From assembly GCA_000526575.1 (NCBI GenBank), contig JAGI01000001.1, positions 248,001-312,000 on the forward strand: a stretch of 64,000 nt of DNA, read 5' to 3'. Under the pieces are notes generated by a model. It was not told the DNA's origin. It ran no database searches and saw nothing but the letters and a program-made list of their open reading frames with translations. Below, in pieces: positions 51,774 through 61,552 of the stretch. The stretch comes from Clostridium sp. 12(A). Lineage in GTDB: Bacteria > Bacillota > Clostridia > Lachnospirales > Lachnospiraceae. The translations under genes were made by a program, and so were the position numbers. How positions within the stretch are numbered: the first letter of the stretch is position 1; each line of letters begins with the position of its first letter.

Positions 51774-54700
51774 ATGGACGATAAAAAGAATTTAGAGAAT
51801 CACATTGAGATAGATAAATGGGATGAGCCCGATACAAATACGGATGAGAACGTATTAGGTGAAGAAAAAATGGAAGAAAAAAGCCTGAAAACACAGTTGA
51901 GCCAGGCGGTGCTGTCTTCAGAAGAGGACGGATTTTCTAACATTAAACAGTATCCGGAATCCCCATTTACCTACTTTGAATCAAATAAGGTAAATATTCA
52001 GTTAAGTACTGGCAATCTCCAATATGAGACAACAGATTTTGTCTTGCCAGGTAGAGATGGTTTTGATGTAACCATTGCCAGGCGCTACGATTCCGGCTGT
52101 GCAAATTTAGTGGATATGGCTCCATATGTTATAAATTCAATGTTATTAACAGGTTCAATAGATAACTTTTTTTATACCTCGACATATGGACTCGGGCATG
52201 GATGGTCTTTTGTTCTGCCTTCCATTGAGACCGTGCAGAATCTTAGGTGGGCTTGGCTGCCATATTTAGTAGGAACTCGCAGCTATAATTATATTCTGCA
52301 TCTTGAAGATGGAAGAAATTTAGAAATAAGCCGATACTCAGACAGATTTGAGAATTATAACTTAAAAGATGTGAGTATCGTTACCAGATCAGGTACACTA
52401 CGACATCCCTATGCAATGGATATCACAAAACGTTATAATATTATTATTCAATACAAGAATGGAAATAAAGACTATTTTCAAAGTTCTGGTGGAGACGATG
52501 GAGATCGGGATACATCAAATGCTATTGATTTCTCACTGGTTGCACGTCAGGATAAATTTGGTAATACTATTTTCTATGATCTAAGAAAATACGGCGGTAT
52601 GAAAATTGTGGACACCTGGGGGCGTATAATCAATCTGGAGAAAAACGATTCCGGACTTATCTGGAAATTACCAGAAAGTGCAGCTGGAAAAGCATGTGAA
52701 ATTTCCTATGATATTGAAAGGCGCAACGCTTATAAACTCATCGCAGTTACTGACCCTGTAGGACGTATGACCCAGTACAGCTACTATAATTTAGATGAAC
52801 ATAAAGGTTCCATGAAGTGTGCTTCCCCGAGTGTAGCGGGAAACAACACAAAAACTCAAACGAGAAGGTATATGTTGCTAAAGAATGTTACATATCCCAA
52901 TAATGCTTCCACACAGTTTATATATGATAGAGACATTAGCATTGAAAATGATGTTGGTGGACAGATTACCCATTTTGCATTAACAATGAAAAGGGATATT
53001 GTTGACGGGACTGAATATAACCGGGGAGAATATAAGTACACGCTTGATTCTGGATCTGCCAACAGTGGCGAGTATATTGAATATGCGGAAGTAAAAACTC
53101 ATCAGGATATTATAGAAACTCATCGATTTGATAACGAGGGTCTGTTATTAAAAAAGGAAGTTCGACATCATAACTCCCTTATTTCAAAAAGCACTTATAA
53201 ATATAGTAATAAACTAGTAGTATCAGCAGTTGACCAGGTATTTGACAGGAACAATGAATCAAAGTTTCTGGAAAAGAAAACCTTATGGAAATATTCCGCA
53301 GATCAAAAAGCAAATATTATACAGCTCATAGAAGAATATCCGGATGACCCTTCCTGCAACCAGGAAATAAATACGACCTATGGAGACTACAGCATCGTTC
53401 TTGAAACGGGAAGAAAAAATGGCTCTGACCAGATCAAAGAAACAAACGAACTCTATGCGGAATTGGGAAATCGAGTAATAAAGTATCATCGTCTATATGA
53501 AAATGGAGTCTTAAAAGAAAAAATGGGATATGATTATAAAGATCCCCCAAACCCCTATTGTGTGACCAACGAAAGAAGGTATTTTCTGACAGACGGTGGG
53601 AATCTGGAACAGTCAGGTGATTATGCGGAAACAATTTATAAATACAGTACTCCTTTCAGTACAGACAGCAGATACACACATAACTTTATATCAAAAGAAC
53701 AAACCGGTATTATAGATGCAGACGGAAGACCTTGTGATTCAATAAAGGAAGAATTTCAATATGACAATTGGGGACGCCTCATTTCCAAAAAAGATTCGAG
53801 GAATCAGGTCAGTACCATCCGATATGACAGGCTTGGACGAGTGGAAGCAGAAACGCTGCCCCCAGTTGATGGTCAGCAGGCAGTAAATGAAACTTATTAT
53901 AATGACCGCTTAAACTATATCACGGAAACAGATGCGAACCACAATAAAAGACGAATTCAATACACACCGCTAGGACAGATTCAACAGGTCTGCCTGGCCG
54001 TATCCAATGAGCCGGCCTCCGGGGATGTCGTGCTGCAGGATTTCCGATATAATTCATGGGGCGAGCTGACAGAAGTAGTTACATATAATGGGAACGGCAC
54101 AGCAGCAGACCAAGTAAGAAAGACCGAGCGTTATACCTACGATTCATTTGGCCGGGTGCTATCCCGAACGATTCCACAAGTCGGTTATGAGGAGAGGTAT
54201 GAATACAATGAGGTATTTACCGATTTATCAGATGGCAGAAAGTACTATCGTGAACTGAAAAAAATCATAGGAGATGCCTCCGCTCCGGATCTGGTGACGG
54301 TATGTTATAAAGACCAGAAAAATCGGATCCGGAAGGAAACTTTAGCCGGAGACAGAATATTTACCTACGAATATGACAATGCAGGAAACAATATCCTCAA
54401 AATTGATGCCGGGAACAAAGCGGAACGTTGGGGGTACGATTATGCCGGCCGACCAGTAAAACACATACGGACTGACTCCGGCCAGGAGCGAATTACTAGC
54501 ATTCAATATGATGCGTTAGGCAATAAACGATTCCAATGGGATGAGGCTGGAAAGAAAACCGAATTTCAATACGATAAGGCAGGACGTTTGGTTCAAATCA
54601 CCACGCCGTTTGACCAGCGTAGCAGCATTGTAAAATATTACTATGATGGAAACGGGAATGTAATATGGGAAAAGAAAGCTCAAAAAGATGGCTGGCAGGA

Positions 54701-57107
54701 GAATCAGTACGTTTATGATGCCAGGAACCGTTTAACCGATACCTATCAATTCCTTAGTCCGAACAACTGGATTAGGACCACCTGCCGATATGATGCAATG
54801 AATCAGGTCATTTTGAGGAGAGCCGGAGATACCCCATCAGGTGAAGGGCGTGAGGTGACAACATACGCCTATGACCGCTTTGGAAATGTCACGGCAATGA
54901 CGGATTCCTGCGGCTATACGGAATACCATGAGTATGACAAAGCTGGAAGGCTGCAGAAAAAAATAGACAGAAATAAGGACCACACCGTTTATCAACATGA
55001 TGCTCTGGAACGCCTGATAAGAGAAAACGTGCAAAAGAAAACTCCTGATGGAATGACAGTAAGCGAGCGGGAGTATGCCTATGGTAAGAACGGAAAGCGG
55101 ATTAGTGAAGTCAGTCGGGAGTCAGGGGGAGGAAAACAAACCGTCCTCCTGGAGACGAAGTATTACTATAATAATAAAGGCCAGCTCACTCGACAGGAAG
55201 ATCCGGGAAATGCAGAAAAAGATTATACTTATGACATGTATGGAAACCGTCAATCCTTTCAGTTGGTTTGTAAAGGAAAAACAAATCCGGAGGTCAGTCT
55301 GTATTACATATATGATGACTTATCCCGTTTAAAGCAGGTAAGAAAAGACAATGCAACAGGGACTATAATGGCAGAGTACGAATACGATGAAAAAGGCAAT
55401 CGTAAAGCCCTCCGCTATCCCCAGTCCGGTATGGAAACCATTTATAAATATAATGATGGAAACAGGATAATATCATTGGAGAATAAACGGCAGGGAACCG
55501 TAATTTCTTCTTGGGAATACACCTATGATGTGTCAGGGAACATTCTAAGCAAGATTAATAAAGCTGGTTCTACCCCAACAATCATATCGTATCAATATGA
55601 TCGGCTAGGTCGTCTGACAGAAGAAGATTATTCCGACTGGAAGCGGACTCTTTATACCTATGATGCCTACTCCAACCGTATGAAAGTAATGGTGGAGGGA
55701 AGAACAAAGGATGAGCTCGTCAGTGTCACCAGTTATGAGTATGGTTTGAATAATAGGCTTGTAAAGGAAATAAAAAAGCAGGGAAAAATAACCGAAACTT
55801 ATCAGTACCGTTATGATGATAATGGGAATGAAGTCTTCCGCATATGGGAAAAAACAGCGCCAACACCGAATTATCCGGGAAATGTCAGGTTATCAGGGAC
55901 CTATCAAAGGGAGACTCCGTCAGTTTATGAGTGGAGACATTATGATGGATTCAACCAACTAACCCGAATAAATCAGGATGAGAAAGAAATTTCGTACCAG
56001 TACCGGGGAGATGGCCTGCGCCATAGCACTGAAGTTAGGAAACTCACTGAGAACCAGAGTAAAACGAATTTGTATTGCTGGGATGGAACGAATATTGTAG
56101 CGGAACAGATTGAAAACCAACAGATTAAAACCTATTTAAGAGGAGTCAATCTGATTGCCTGTGAAAAAGATAATGTGGTATACTATTATATATTTAATGA
56201 ACATGGGGATGTAACCCAACTGTGGAGTCAAAGCGGAATTTGTAAAGGTTCGTATGAGTATGATGCTTTTGGAATTGAGAAAACTCCAGATAAAGAGGAT
56301 GAGAATCCGTTCCGCTATTGTGGGGAGTATTTTGATTTGATCAGTGGTACGTATTATCTCAGAAATCGAAACTATAATCCAAACAGCGGCCGGTTCCTTA
56401 CAGAAGATACTCATTGGAATATAGAAAACATGATCTATAATGATAATCCTAAAAACATGAATAATATTTTGACCCCAGATATACGAGCAATTAGTCAAAG
56501 TATAAATCTGTATAACTATTGTACAAATAATCCAATAAGATACCTTGATACTACAGGAGATACAGCAGTTGAAGTTTTTAAGTGGAGTTGGATGACGGGA
56601 GGGATTGTCTCTCAAGCTGACTCACCAGTCCCCGGTCCAGCAGATATAGTTGGATTAGTAATTGGTGTAGTTGGTACTATAGTAGCAGGTGGCATTTTGG
56701 CTGGCGAAGCAACTTCGAATGCGAATGAAAAGGCCAAAGCACGTGAGGACTCTATAACAAAAGCTACGGCAATAACCATTTCTAAGACTGAGGAAAAAAA
56801 TCCTACCATAATTTATAGATTAGGAAATGGTAATGCTACTAATTTGACACCTCGGACAAAAGATTTAACAGGATTATCATATCAGCTATCAAAGCCTACA
56901 AGTGGTGAATTTACGATTACATCAATTCAACTTATAAACTCAACAGGAAAGCTTATTGCTATTAAAGATGGAAAGGACCATGTTTCCGTTATTCCGATTA
57001 ACATGATAAAAATGCAAGGATGGATTGATTCAAGACCTACAGCTTTAACAAATCCTCACGAATATACAATATTATTACAAAGCATATCAATAAAAATTGG
57101 TAAATAA
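51774..57107 (+). CDS. RHS/YD-repeat protein with variable C-terminal toxin-like tip
   Basis: A 1777-residue polymorphic-toxin-type protein. No classic signal peptide is seen. A DUF6531-like N-terminal part (about 60-130, NIQLSTGNLQYETTDFVLPG) precedes YD repeats from about 660 to 1500 (YDNWGRLISKKDS, YDRLGRV, YDAMNQV and many more). The RHS core reads YDAFGIEKTPDKEDENPFRY, then LRNRNYNPNSGRFLTEDTHW (about 1493-1545) and NLYNYCTNNPIRYLDTTGD (about 1578). The remaining 180 residues are the variable tip: a hydrophobic helix (about 1620-1645), then a domain with YRLGNGNATNLTPRTKDLTG and NHVSV-like GKDHVSVIPINM. That tip is not a family I can name. The next gene is the probable immunity gene. Confidence 0.92.
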   Translation: MDDKKNLENHIEIDKWDEPDTNTDENVLGEEKMEEKSLKTQLSQAVLSSEEDGFSNIKQYPESPFTYFESNKVNIQLSTGNLQYETTDFVLPGRDGFDVTIARRYDSGCANLVDMAPYVINSMLLTGSIDNFFYTSTYGLGHGWSFVLPSIETVQNLRWAWLPYLVGTRSYNYILHLEDGRNLEISRYSDRFENYNLKDVSIVTRSGTLRHPYAMDITKRYNIIIQYKNGNKDYFQSSGGDDGDRDTSNAIDFSLVARQDKFGNTIFYDLRKYGGMKIVDTWGRIINLEKNDSGLIWKLPESAAGKACEISYDIERRNAYKLIAVTDPVGRMTQYSYYNLDEHKGSMKCASPSVAGNNTKTQTRRYMLLKNVTYPNNASTQFIYDRDISIENDVGGQITHFALTMKRDIVDGTEYNRGEYKYTLDSGSANSGEYIEYAEVKTHQDIIETHRFDNEGLLLKKEVRHHNSLISKSTYKYSNKLVVSAVDQVFDRNNESKFLEKKTLWKYSADQKANIIQLIEEYPDDPSCNQEINTTYGDYSIVLETGRKNGSDQIKETNELYAELGNRVIKYHRLYENGVLKEKMGYDYKDPPNPYCVTNERRYFLTDGGNLEQSGDYAETIYKYSTPFSTDSRYTHNFISKEQTGIIDADGRPCDSIKEEFQYDNWGRLISKKDSRNQVSTIRYDRLGRVEAETLPPVDGQQAVNETYYNDRLNYITETDANHNKRRIQYTPLGQIQQVCLAVSNEPASGDVVLQDFRYNSWGELTEVVTYNGNGTAADQVRKTERYTYDSFGRVLSRTIPQVGYEERYEYNEVFTDLSDGRKYYRELKKIIGDASAPDLVTVCYKDQKNRIRKETLAGDRIFTYEYDNAGNNILKIDAGNKAERWGYDYAGRPVKHIRTDSGQERITSIQYDALGNKRFQWDEAGKKTEFQYDKAGRLVQITTPFDQRSSIVKYYYDGNGNVIWEKKAQKDGWQENQYVYDARNRLTDTYQFLSPNNWIRTTCRYDAMNQVILRRAGDTPSGEGREVTTYAYDRFGNVTAMTDSCGYTEYHEYDKAGRLQKKIDRNKDHTVYQHDALERLIRENVQKKTPDGMTVSEREYAYGKNGKRISEVSRESGGGKQTVLLETKYYYNNKGQLTRQEDPGNAEKDYTYDMYGNRQSFQLVCKGKTNPEVSLYYIYDDLSRLKQVRKDNATGTIMAEYEYDEKGNRKALRYPQSGMETIYKYNDGNRIISLENKRQGTVISSWEYTYDVSGNILSKINKAGSTPTIISYQYDRLGRLTEEDYSDWKRTLYTYDAYSNRMKVMVEGRTKDELVSVTSYEYGLNNRLVKEIKKQGKITETYQYRYDDNGNEVFRIWEKTAPTPNYPGNVRLSGTYQRETPSVYEWRHYDGFNQLTRINQDEKEISYQYRGDGLRHSTEVRKLTENQSKTNLYCWDGTNIVAEQIENQQIKTYLRGVNLIACEKDNVVYYYIFNEHGDVTQLWSQSGICKGSYEYDAFGIEKTPDKEDENPFRYCGEYFDLISGTYYLRNRNYNPNSGRFLTEDTHWNIENMIYNDNPKNMNNILTPDIRAISQSINLYNYCTNNPIRYLDTTGDTAVEVFKWSWMTGGIVSQADSPVPGPADIVGLVIGVVGTIVAGGILAGEATSNANEKAKAREDSITKATAITISKTEEKNPTIIYRLGNGNATNLTPRTKDLTGLSYQLSKPTSGEFTITSIQLINSTGKLIAIKDGKDHVSVIPINMIKMQGWIDSRPTALTNPHEYTILLQSISIKIGK

Positions 57108-57125
57108 CTTTTATAGGGAGATTCT

Positions 57126-57530
57126 ATGGGACAAGAAGATATATTTGCATTAATTCCAAAAGATAAATTTGATACAAGTACAATAGATGAGTTGATGAAA
57201 TTAAATGAAGATGAAGTGAAAATTATTTTGCCTGAGCTACTATATTGGATTGCAGATTTTAACTGGCCAATTGCAAAAGAAATGATAAATGTACTAAAAA
57301 GATTTTCCAATAACTTAACTCCACTTATTCAAAATGCATTAAGAGCAGATGAAAGTGATGATATGTTAAAATATTGGATTATTAGAGAACTTATACCGGT
57401 TTTATCAAAAGAAGTACAAAAAAACATATTAACAGATATAAAAAGGATTTGTGATAGCCCTACCGTGACAGAAGAAATAGAGGGGGTGTGTGACGAAGCA
57501 AAGGAATTTATTGAAAATTATAATTTGTAA
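57126..57530 (+). CDS. DUF5071-like immunity protein
   Basis: A 134-residue helical protein. It opens FALIPKDKFDTSTIDELMKL and continues with PELLYWIADFNWPIAKEMI, a pattern I know from DUF5071 proteins (PKxKxDTxxxxxL, ILPELLxWLxDxNWPVA). It starts 18 bp after the RHS stop with GGGAGATTCT before the ATG. Small proteins just downstream of RHS tips usually neutralise them, so this is the likely antidote of the tip at 51774. No signal peptide is present, so it acts in the cytoplasm. Toxin activity of the tip itself is not shown. Confidence 0.8.
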   Translation: MGQEDIFALIPKDKFDTSTIDELMKLNEDEVKIILPELLYWIADFNWPIAKEMINVLKRFSNNLTPLIQNALRADESDDMLKYWIIRELIPVLSKEVQKNILTDIKRICDSPTVTEEIEGVCDEAKEFIENYNL

Positions 57531-57682
57531 TTTTAGATAATTATATATTTCAAGAAATGTTAGAAACGAACTGTTTGTTTTTTTTATAAAGATTAGAAAT
57601 GAACTGTTAGCTAAATTGAGACATGAGAGCAAGTAACTTAGTCACAAAATTATATAGATCATAATTTCATAAGATGTTAAAG

Positions 57683-57722
57683 AAAAGCCTCAGCCTGTGG
57701 AGTAGACAGGAGGAGGCTTTTT
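57683..57722 (+). terminator. Terminator after the RHS/immunity operon
   Basis: Stem AAAAGCCTC / GAGGCTTTT extended by CCTGT / ACAGG around a bulge, followed by T residues. Confidence 0.8.
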
Positions 57723-57744
57723 ATGATATATATGATTTTTAAAC

Positions 57745-57816
57745 GGGGAGAATCCCAAAGTTTGAAGGTTTACACATACTTTGGGATTCTCCCCAGACAG
57801 TTATGACAAACTGTCT
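57745..57816. repeat. Two adjacent perfect palindromes, part of a direct repeat pair
   Basis: A perfect 16+16 bp inverted repeat (57745-57760 and 57779-57794, GGGGAGAATCCCAAAG) with an 18-nt loop, then at once AGACAGTT / AACTGTCT (57795-57816). The stretch 57759-57789 recurs at 59304-59334 with 29 of 31 matches, and the two copies flank about 1.5 kb. Confidence 0.7.
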
Positions 57817-57996
57817 GACCGGTTTTCCTTTATAGATATTCAATCAATCGTTCTGGATAAAACAGCATCAATGGGCTGAGTATCAAATCTCAATACCGGT
57901 ACCGCTGCGTTCATTTCTTTTTTACATCTCATCACTCATAACATGATTTCTTTCTACAGGTGTTATTTTAATTCCCTTATTTCTCAATATAGTTAA

Positions 57997-58860
57997 TTAT
58001 GATAATATTCGACTTGGTGTATATATATTAACTACAGATACTCCAGTATTAATTAATTGTGGACCTGTATCAAATCCCCTTAATGCAGCAACTGCCTCAG
58101 CCATACCCAAATAGCCCATTGTAAATGGATTTTGTACCAATGTAGCTTTTATAGTATTATCTCTTATCATTTCCTGAATTACAGGTGTAATATCAAATCC
58201 GATACCGATAATATTTATATCATTATCTCTCAAAGCGTACCCCATCCCTAACGTAGATCCCTCATTTGTTGAAAAAATACCAACAAGATTGGGATTGTCT
58301 CTTATATATTTTTCCGTTGCTTGTTTTGCTAACTCTGGGTCACCATTCGTGTATATTGTTTCTAATATTTGATATCTAACAAACAACTTAAAATAATCGC
58401 GAAATCCCATTTCCCGATTTACAGTCGTTCTATTTTCAGGAGTTACCCCAATGATTCCTATTGAACCATTTGTGAGACCAAACTCCTCTAATTCGTAAAA
58501 CATATTTTCTCCAGCTATCTTACCAGCTGTATAATTATCTGTAGCTAAAGTTGTGACTGCTTCTTCAAACGCTGGTGCATCAACATAAATGATTTTTACA
58601 CCCAATGCTTTCGCTTCTTCAACTGCGCTTGAAATCTTTAAAGGATCACTTGCTGCTAGCAATATTGCATCGGCTCCCGCTACTACGGCATTATTAAATA
58701 TTTGAATTTGTTTATATATATCTCTTGTTAAGGGGGCGTCCCATTCATATGCAACACCTAGCATAGAAGCCATTTCTCTAGCACCATTATCCATAACCTC
58801 CCAAAATTGATCACTTTTATCCATGGTTATTAAATAAATTTTATAATTCCCATTTATCAT
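57997..58860 (-). CDS. Periplasmic-binding-protein type I (RbsB-like) domain without signal peptide
   Basis: A 287-residue sugar-binding-type protein. It begins NYKIYLITMDKSDQFWEVM and continues with VAGADAILLAASDP, VKIIYVDAP, NPNLVGIFSTNEGSTLGMG and the closing FTMGYLGMAEAVAALRG. That is the mature part of a RbsB-like ABC binding protein. The signal peptide and lipobox are missing. The start is uncertain: GGAG lies before the ATG at 58860, while a GTG at 58917 adds 19 residues without a better site. It stands alone, without permeases, between direct repeats and next to a protease fragment. It is probably a decayed or relocated gene. Confidence 0.65.
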   Translation of the reverse strand: MINGNYKIYLITMDKSDQFWEVMDNGAREMASMLGVAYEWDAPLTRDIYKQIQIFNNAVVAGADAILLAASDPLKISSAVEEAKALGVKIIYVDAPAFEEAVTTLATDNYTAGKIAGENMFYELEEFGLTNGSIGIIGVTPENRTTVNREMGFRDYFKLFVRYQILETIYTNGDPELAKQATEKYIRDNPNLVGIFSTNEGSTLGMGYALRDNDINIIGIGFDITPVIQEMIRDNTIKATLVQNPFTMGYLGMAEAVAALRGFDTGPQLINTGVSVVNIYTPSRILS

Positions 58861-59032
58861 TTCTACAACATCTCCTATATTAATAATCAATTTTAAGGTT
58901 GGTCCAATTACATTCACACCTGGTGTTGAAATTCAGGCTTTACAACGAGTGTACTGATATATCATCGGCTTGCATAAAGATATATATTGTTGTTAACATA
59001 ATTATTGTCTGTAACAGTGGATATTTATCCAG

Positions 59033-59172
59033 TTAAATAAAATATCTGTAATCTATTCCCGTATCTACAATTCCTGTTAATACTTCATGCCCCTCAGGCT
59101 AAAATTTGCAACACTTCTAATTCTTGAAAGAAAATTGGAATCTATAGCCATAACTTGTAGATTTGGAAGAAT
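59033..59172 (-). pseudogene. Fragment of an S8 (subtilisin-like) protease, frameshifted
   Basis: On the - strand one frame reads ILPNLQVMAIDSNFLSRIRS then VANFSLRG before a stop. One frameshift later the reading continues as HEVLTGIVDTGIDYRYFI, which matches the catalytic-Asp motif of clostridial S8 proteases (compare GVLVGVVDTGIDYRHPVF in the gene at 61880). Nothing of the His, Asn or Ser regions follows. This is a clear remnant of an S8 gene of which only about 45 codons remain. Confidence 0.6.
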
Positions 59173-59303
59173 TTATGGATATTCGATTATATGCGAGATG
59201 GTTTCGTTATATTACTTCATAAAATTGCTGTATAACAGCATTAATCCCTTCTTCTTTCTGCTATAAAATAAAACCTCCAGACTGAGTAATTTTATTTTAC
59301 ATC

Positions 59304-59336
59304 AGTTTGAAGGTTTACATAAACTTTGGGATTCCC
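59304..59336. repeat. Second copy of the 31-bp flanking repeat
   Basis: AGTTTGAAGGTTTACATAAAC and the following CTTTGGGATTC match 57759-57789 with two differences. An upstream AAACCTCCAGACTGA (near 59273) pairs with the first 15 bases, so this copy also sits in an inverted repeat. Confidence 0.6.
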
Positions 59337-59382
59337 ACGTGTAAATAGTTCACGGGTATACTAACAGTAAGTTAAACGGTGG

Positions 59383-59431
59383 AGTTGCCGCTTTCATAGC
59401 TGATGTATAGTCATGAGAGTGGCAACTTCTT
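59383..59431 (+). terminator. Orphan + strand terminator
   Basis: AGTTGCCGCTTTCAT and ATGAGAGTGGCAACT pair at 13 of 15 positions, followed by TCTTTT. No + strand gene ends here, so it may belong to a lost gene or an unannotated RNA. Confidence 0.55.
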
Positions 59432-59518
59432 TTAACATGTCCATAATTATTGCTATGGTTGACTTTTTCAGCTGTGTTATAATAGTTAGGTACATTCTCT
59501 GTTTTTCCGAATCACATC

Positions 59519-61192
59519 TCAATAAGCCGCCGGAACCGCCCTAAGGGATATGGTATGCTCAAAGCAGGTAAAATCCGTAAAATAAACAGTAAAGCACTCA
59601 CTGGAGCGATTCTGGCTTCCAAACTTCCCAGCCACATAATTATGTTCCCCAAACCCAGGACCAGCCGTAATGGCATATTTCCCCTTTGTAGCGGTCACAG
59701 TGCCAGCCTTGGCTACCATACCCCCGCCCTTAACCCCTTCAGCAATAAAATGCTCAGATTCCAACCGACACCCACCATCAAAGGCCAATTCAACCCGTAG
59801 AGGCGCCCGGTCGATTCCCTCTGTTTTTATCTTCACATCAATCCCATTTTCAGCTTCTTCTATTACAATATCAAAAATCATATCCGGGCCATAAAGTTTA
59901 TCTCGTTTCGTATGGTCCATTTTCCACCAATCCGTAGTATCCTGTGGCTCATCAAAGGGAAGATAATACCAGCCAGTTTTCGTCTCTTTTAACTGAAAGC
60001 CTCCCGTTTCAGAAACACTGGTAATGCTCTGAGCAGTAAAATACCGATGCTCACAAAAGCCCGCCCCAATTTTCATGCTCACAGAAAAATCCCCATGCTG
60101 GAAGAACAGAAAGGTAGGACTGCCATTTAATATAGAAGCAGAATAATCTCCCCTGCGCAGACGCACGATACCAGAATCCTTATAATAACTGCAATAGTCC
60201 GTTAAAAGCCCACAAGTCTCATATTCAAACTCTAACAGCCTTGGCATGAGCATGAAATGAATAAGAAACCCCTCCATGCTAATTTGCTTCTCTTCCGCAA
60301 TATTCATAATAGAACAGGCAGCCTTTAAAAAGGTCTCATTTTCAAATATAATCCCCATATAAAGGTATTCTAGATAATATCCAACGGGATAAACTTTCAC
60401 CCCCCGATCCTGTCTTGTAGAGTTGTTGGTAAAGATACTCTGATCCGGCTCTATGTATGTAAGCATCATATTGAGATTCCGCTTTACAGGCTCATAATAG
60501 GAATCATCTCCCGTTGCAAGAGCCAGCATAATCATAGCATTATTATTTACCAAATTGTATCCCCCAGCAGAACGTTCCGCATATTCCCCATCCTCATTAC
60601 AGTCGCAAAATTCCACCATAAATACTTCCGCGCCTTTTTGAAAGGATTCATCCCCAGTGATGGAAGTAAGCATTTGAAGAACAGAAGCAATGGCCCAGCG
60701 GTGGTTAGGAGTATGAAATCCACTTCCAATCATTGCCTTTCCGCCCTTAATCAAAATGGCTTCCATCGTATCCATCAAAGGAACCAGTAAATCCATTTGA
60801 ACCGGACTTCCTATTTCATTTTCTAACAGTCGTTTTACATACAAATAGGCAGGCAAAAGCCCATCCAGACAGAATGCAGTATCCGCACCGGAATAGAAGT
60901 TGCAGTTAATGAGGTCAAAAAATCCATTCTCTCTCTGACCTCTTTTTATGTAATCCAGGGCAATGGTAATTCTTCTATAGATGTCCTTGCTTCCATAATA
61001 ACGGCTCTGGCTGTTTAAGAAGCTTGCAGTCATATTTGTAACCTGGAAGATGGCATATTTAGGCTCTACAAGACCGTTATGGTCTCTGAATCCTCCATAG
61101 AATTCACTGGAAGGGTCTGTAACCTGAAAATGGATTACCTGAGAGACCCAAAGGTCACAGTCCCATAGAATTTTTTCATAATGTTTTTTCAT
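59519..61192 (-). CDS. Predicted alpha/alpha-barrel plus beta-sandwich carbohydrate-active protein
   Basis: A 557-residue protein that I do not recognise by family. The first 330 residues are helical with repeated hairpins (HFQVTDPSSEFYGGFRDHNG, SGFHTPNHRWAIASVLQML, ERSAGGYNLVNNNAMIMLAL), a pattern of alpha/alpha-barrel hydrolases and lyases; the NHRW and YNLVNNN segments are active-site-like. The C-terminal 200 residues are beta-rich with charged surface (ASILNGSPTFLFFQHGDFSV). No signal peptide. GGAG lies before the ATG at 61192; longer frames exist upstream. It could be a polysaccharide lyase or uronide hydrolase; being alone it is not tied to the locus at 25-48 kb. Confidence 0.6.
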   Translation of the reverse strand: MKKHYEKILWDCDLWVSQVIHFQVTDPSSEFYGGFRDHNGLVEPKYAIFQVTNMTASFLNSQSRYYGSKDIYRRITIALDYIKRGQRENGFFDLINCNFYSGADTAFCLDGLLPAYLYVKRLLENEIGSPVQMDLLVPLMDTMEAILIKGGKAMIGSGFHTPNHRWAIASVLQMLTSITGDESFQKGAEVFMVEFCDCNEDGEYAERSAGGYNLVNNNAMIMLALATGDDSYYEPVKRNLNMMLTYIEPDQSIFTNNSTRQDRGVKVYPVGYYLEYLYMGIIFENETFLKAACSIMNIAEEKQISMEGFLIHFMLMPRLLEFEYETCGLLTDYCSYYKDSGIVRLRRGDYSASILNGSPTFLFFQHGDFSVSMKIGAGFCEHRYFTAQSITSVSETGGFQLKETKTGWYYLPFDEPQDTTDWWKMDHTKRDKLYGPDMIFDIVIEEAENGIDVKIKTEGIDRAPLRVELAFDGGCRLESEHFIAEGVKGGGMVAKAGTVTATKGKYAITAGPGFGEHNYVAGKFGSQNRSSECFTVYFTDFTCFEHTISLRAVPAAY

Positions 61193-61552
61193 AAAAGCTC
61201 CATTCTCCGCATGCTGCGGCTTCATGATGTCCAATATTCCCATTGTATCATGATGAAAAAACAGCAACAACTCGGTTATTGCCAACCTGCTTTAAAAATC
61301 TCCTGATAATTGCGGTCCATAACATAGAGGAAGCCGGCAAAATTACTTTGCCGGCAGGTATGAAAAAAAGTCTATTTAAAAGGTCACATGGGCCTGTTTT
61401 CAGATATTAATATAAGAAAAAAGTGTGTCTAATATTTGATAGAATTATGAAGAGTTTGTGAAACCAGAATATTTAAAACTAATGAAATAGTTTGTAAAAA
61501 AAAGACGAAAAAAATCATCATATGGGGAAGGGATGCAGAATTTGATACTTTT

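Noticed and set aside
49555-57530. Prophage
   Set aside because: Only one tail-like protein; no integrase, terminase, capsid or lysis genes, and the RHS system is not phage-linked here.
57745-59336. Complete insertion sequence between the 31-bp repeats
   Set aside because: No transposase or fragment of one is readable between the repeats.
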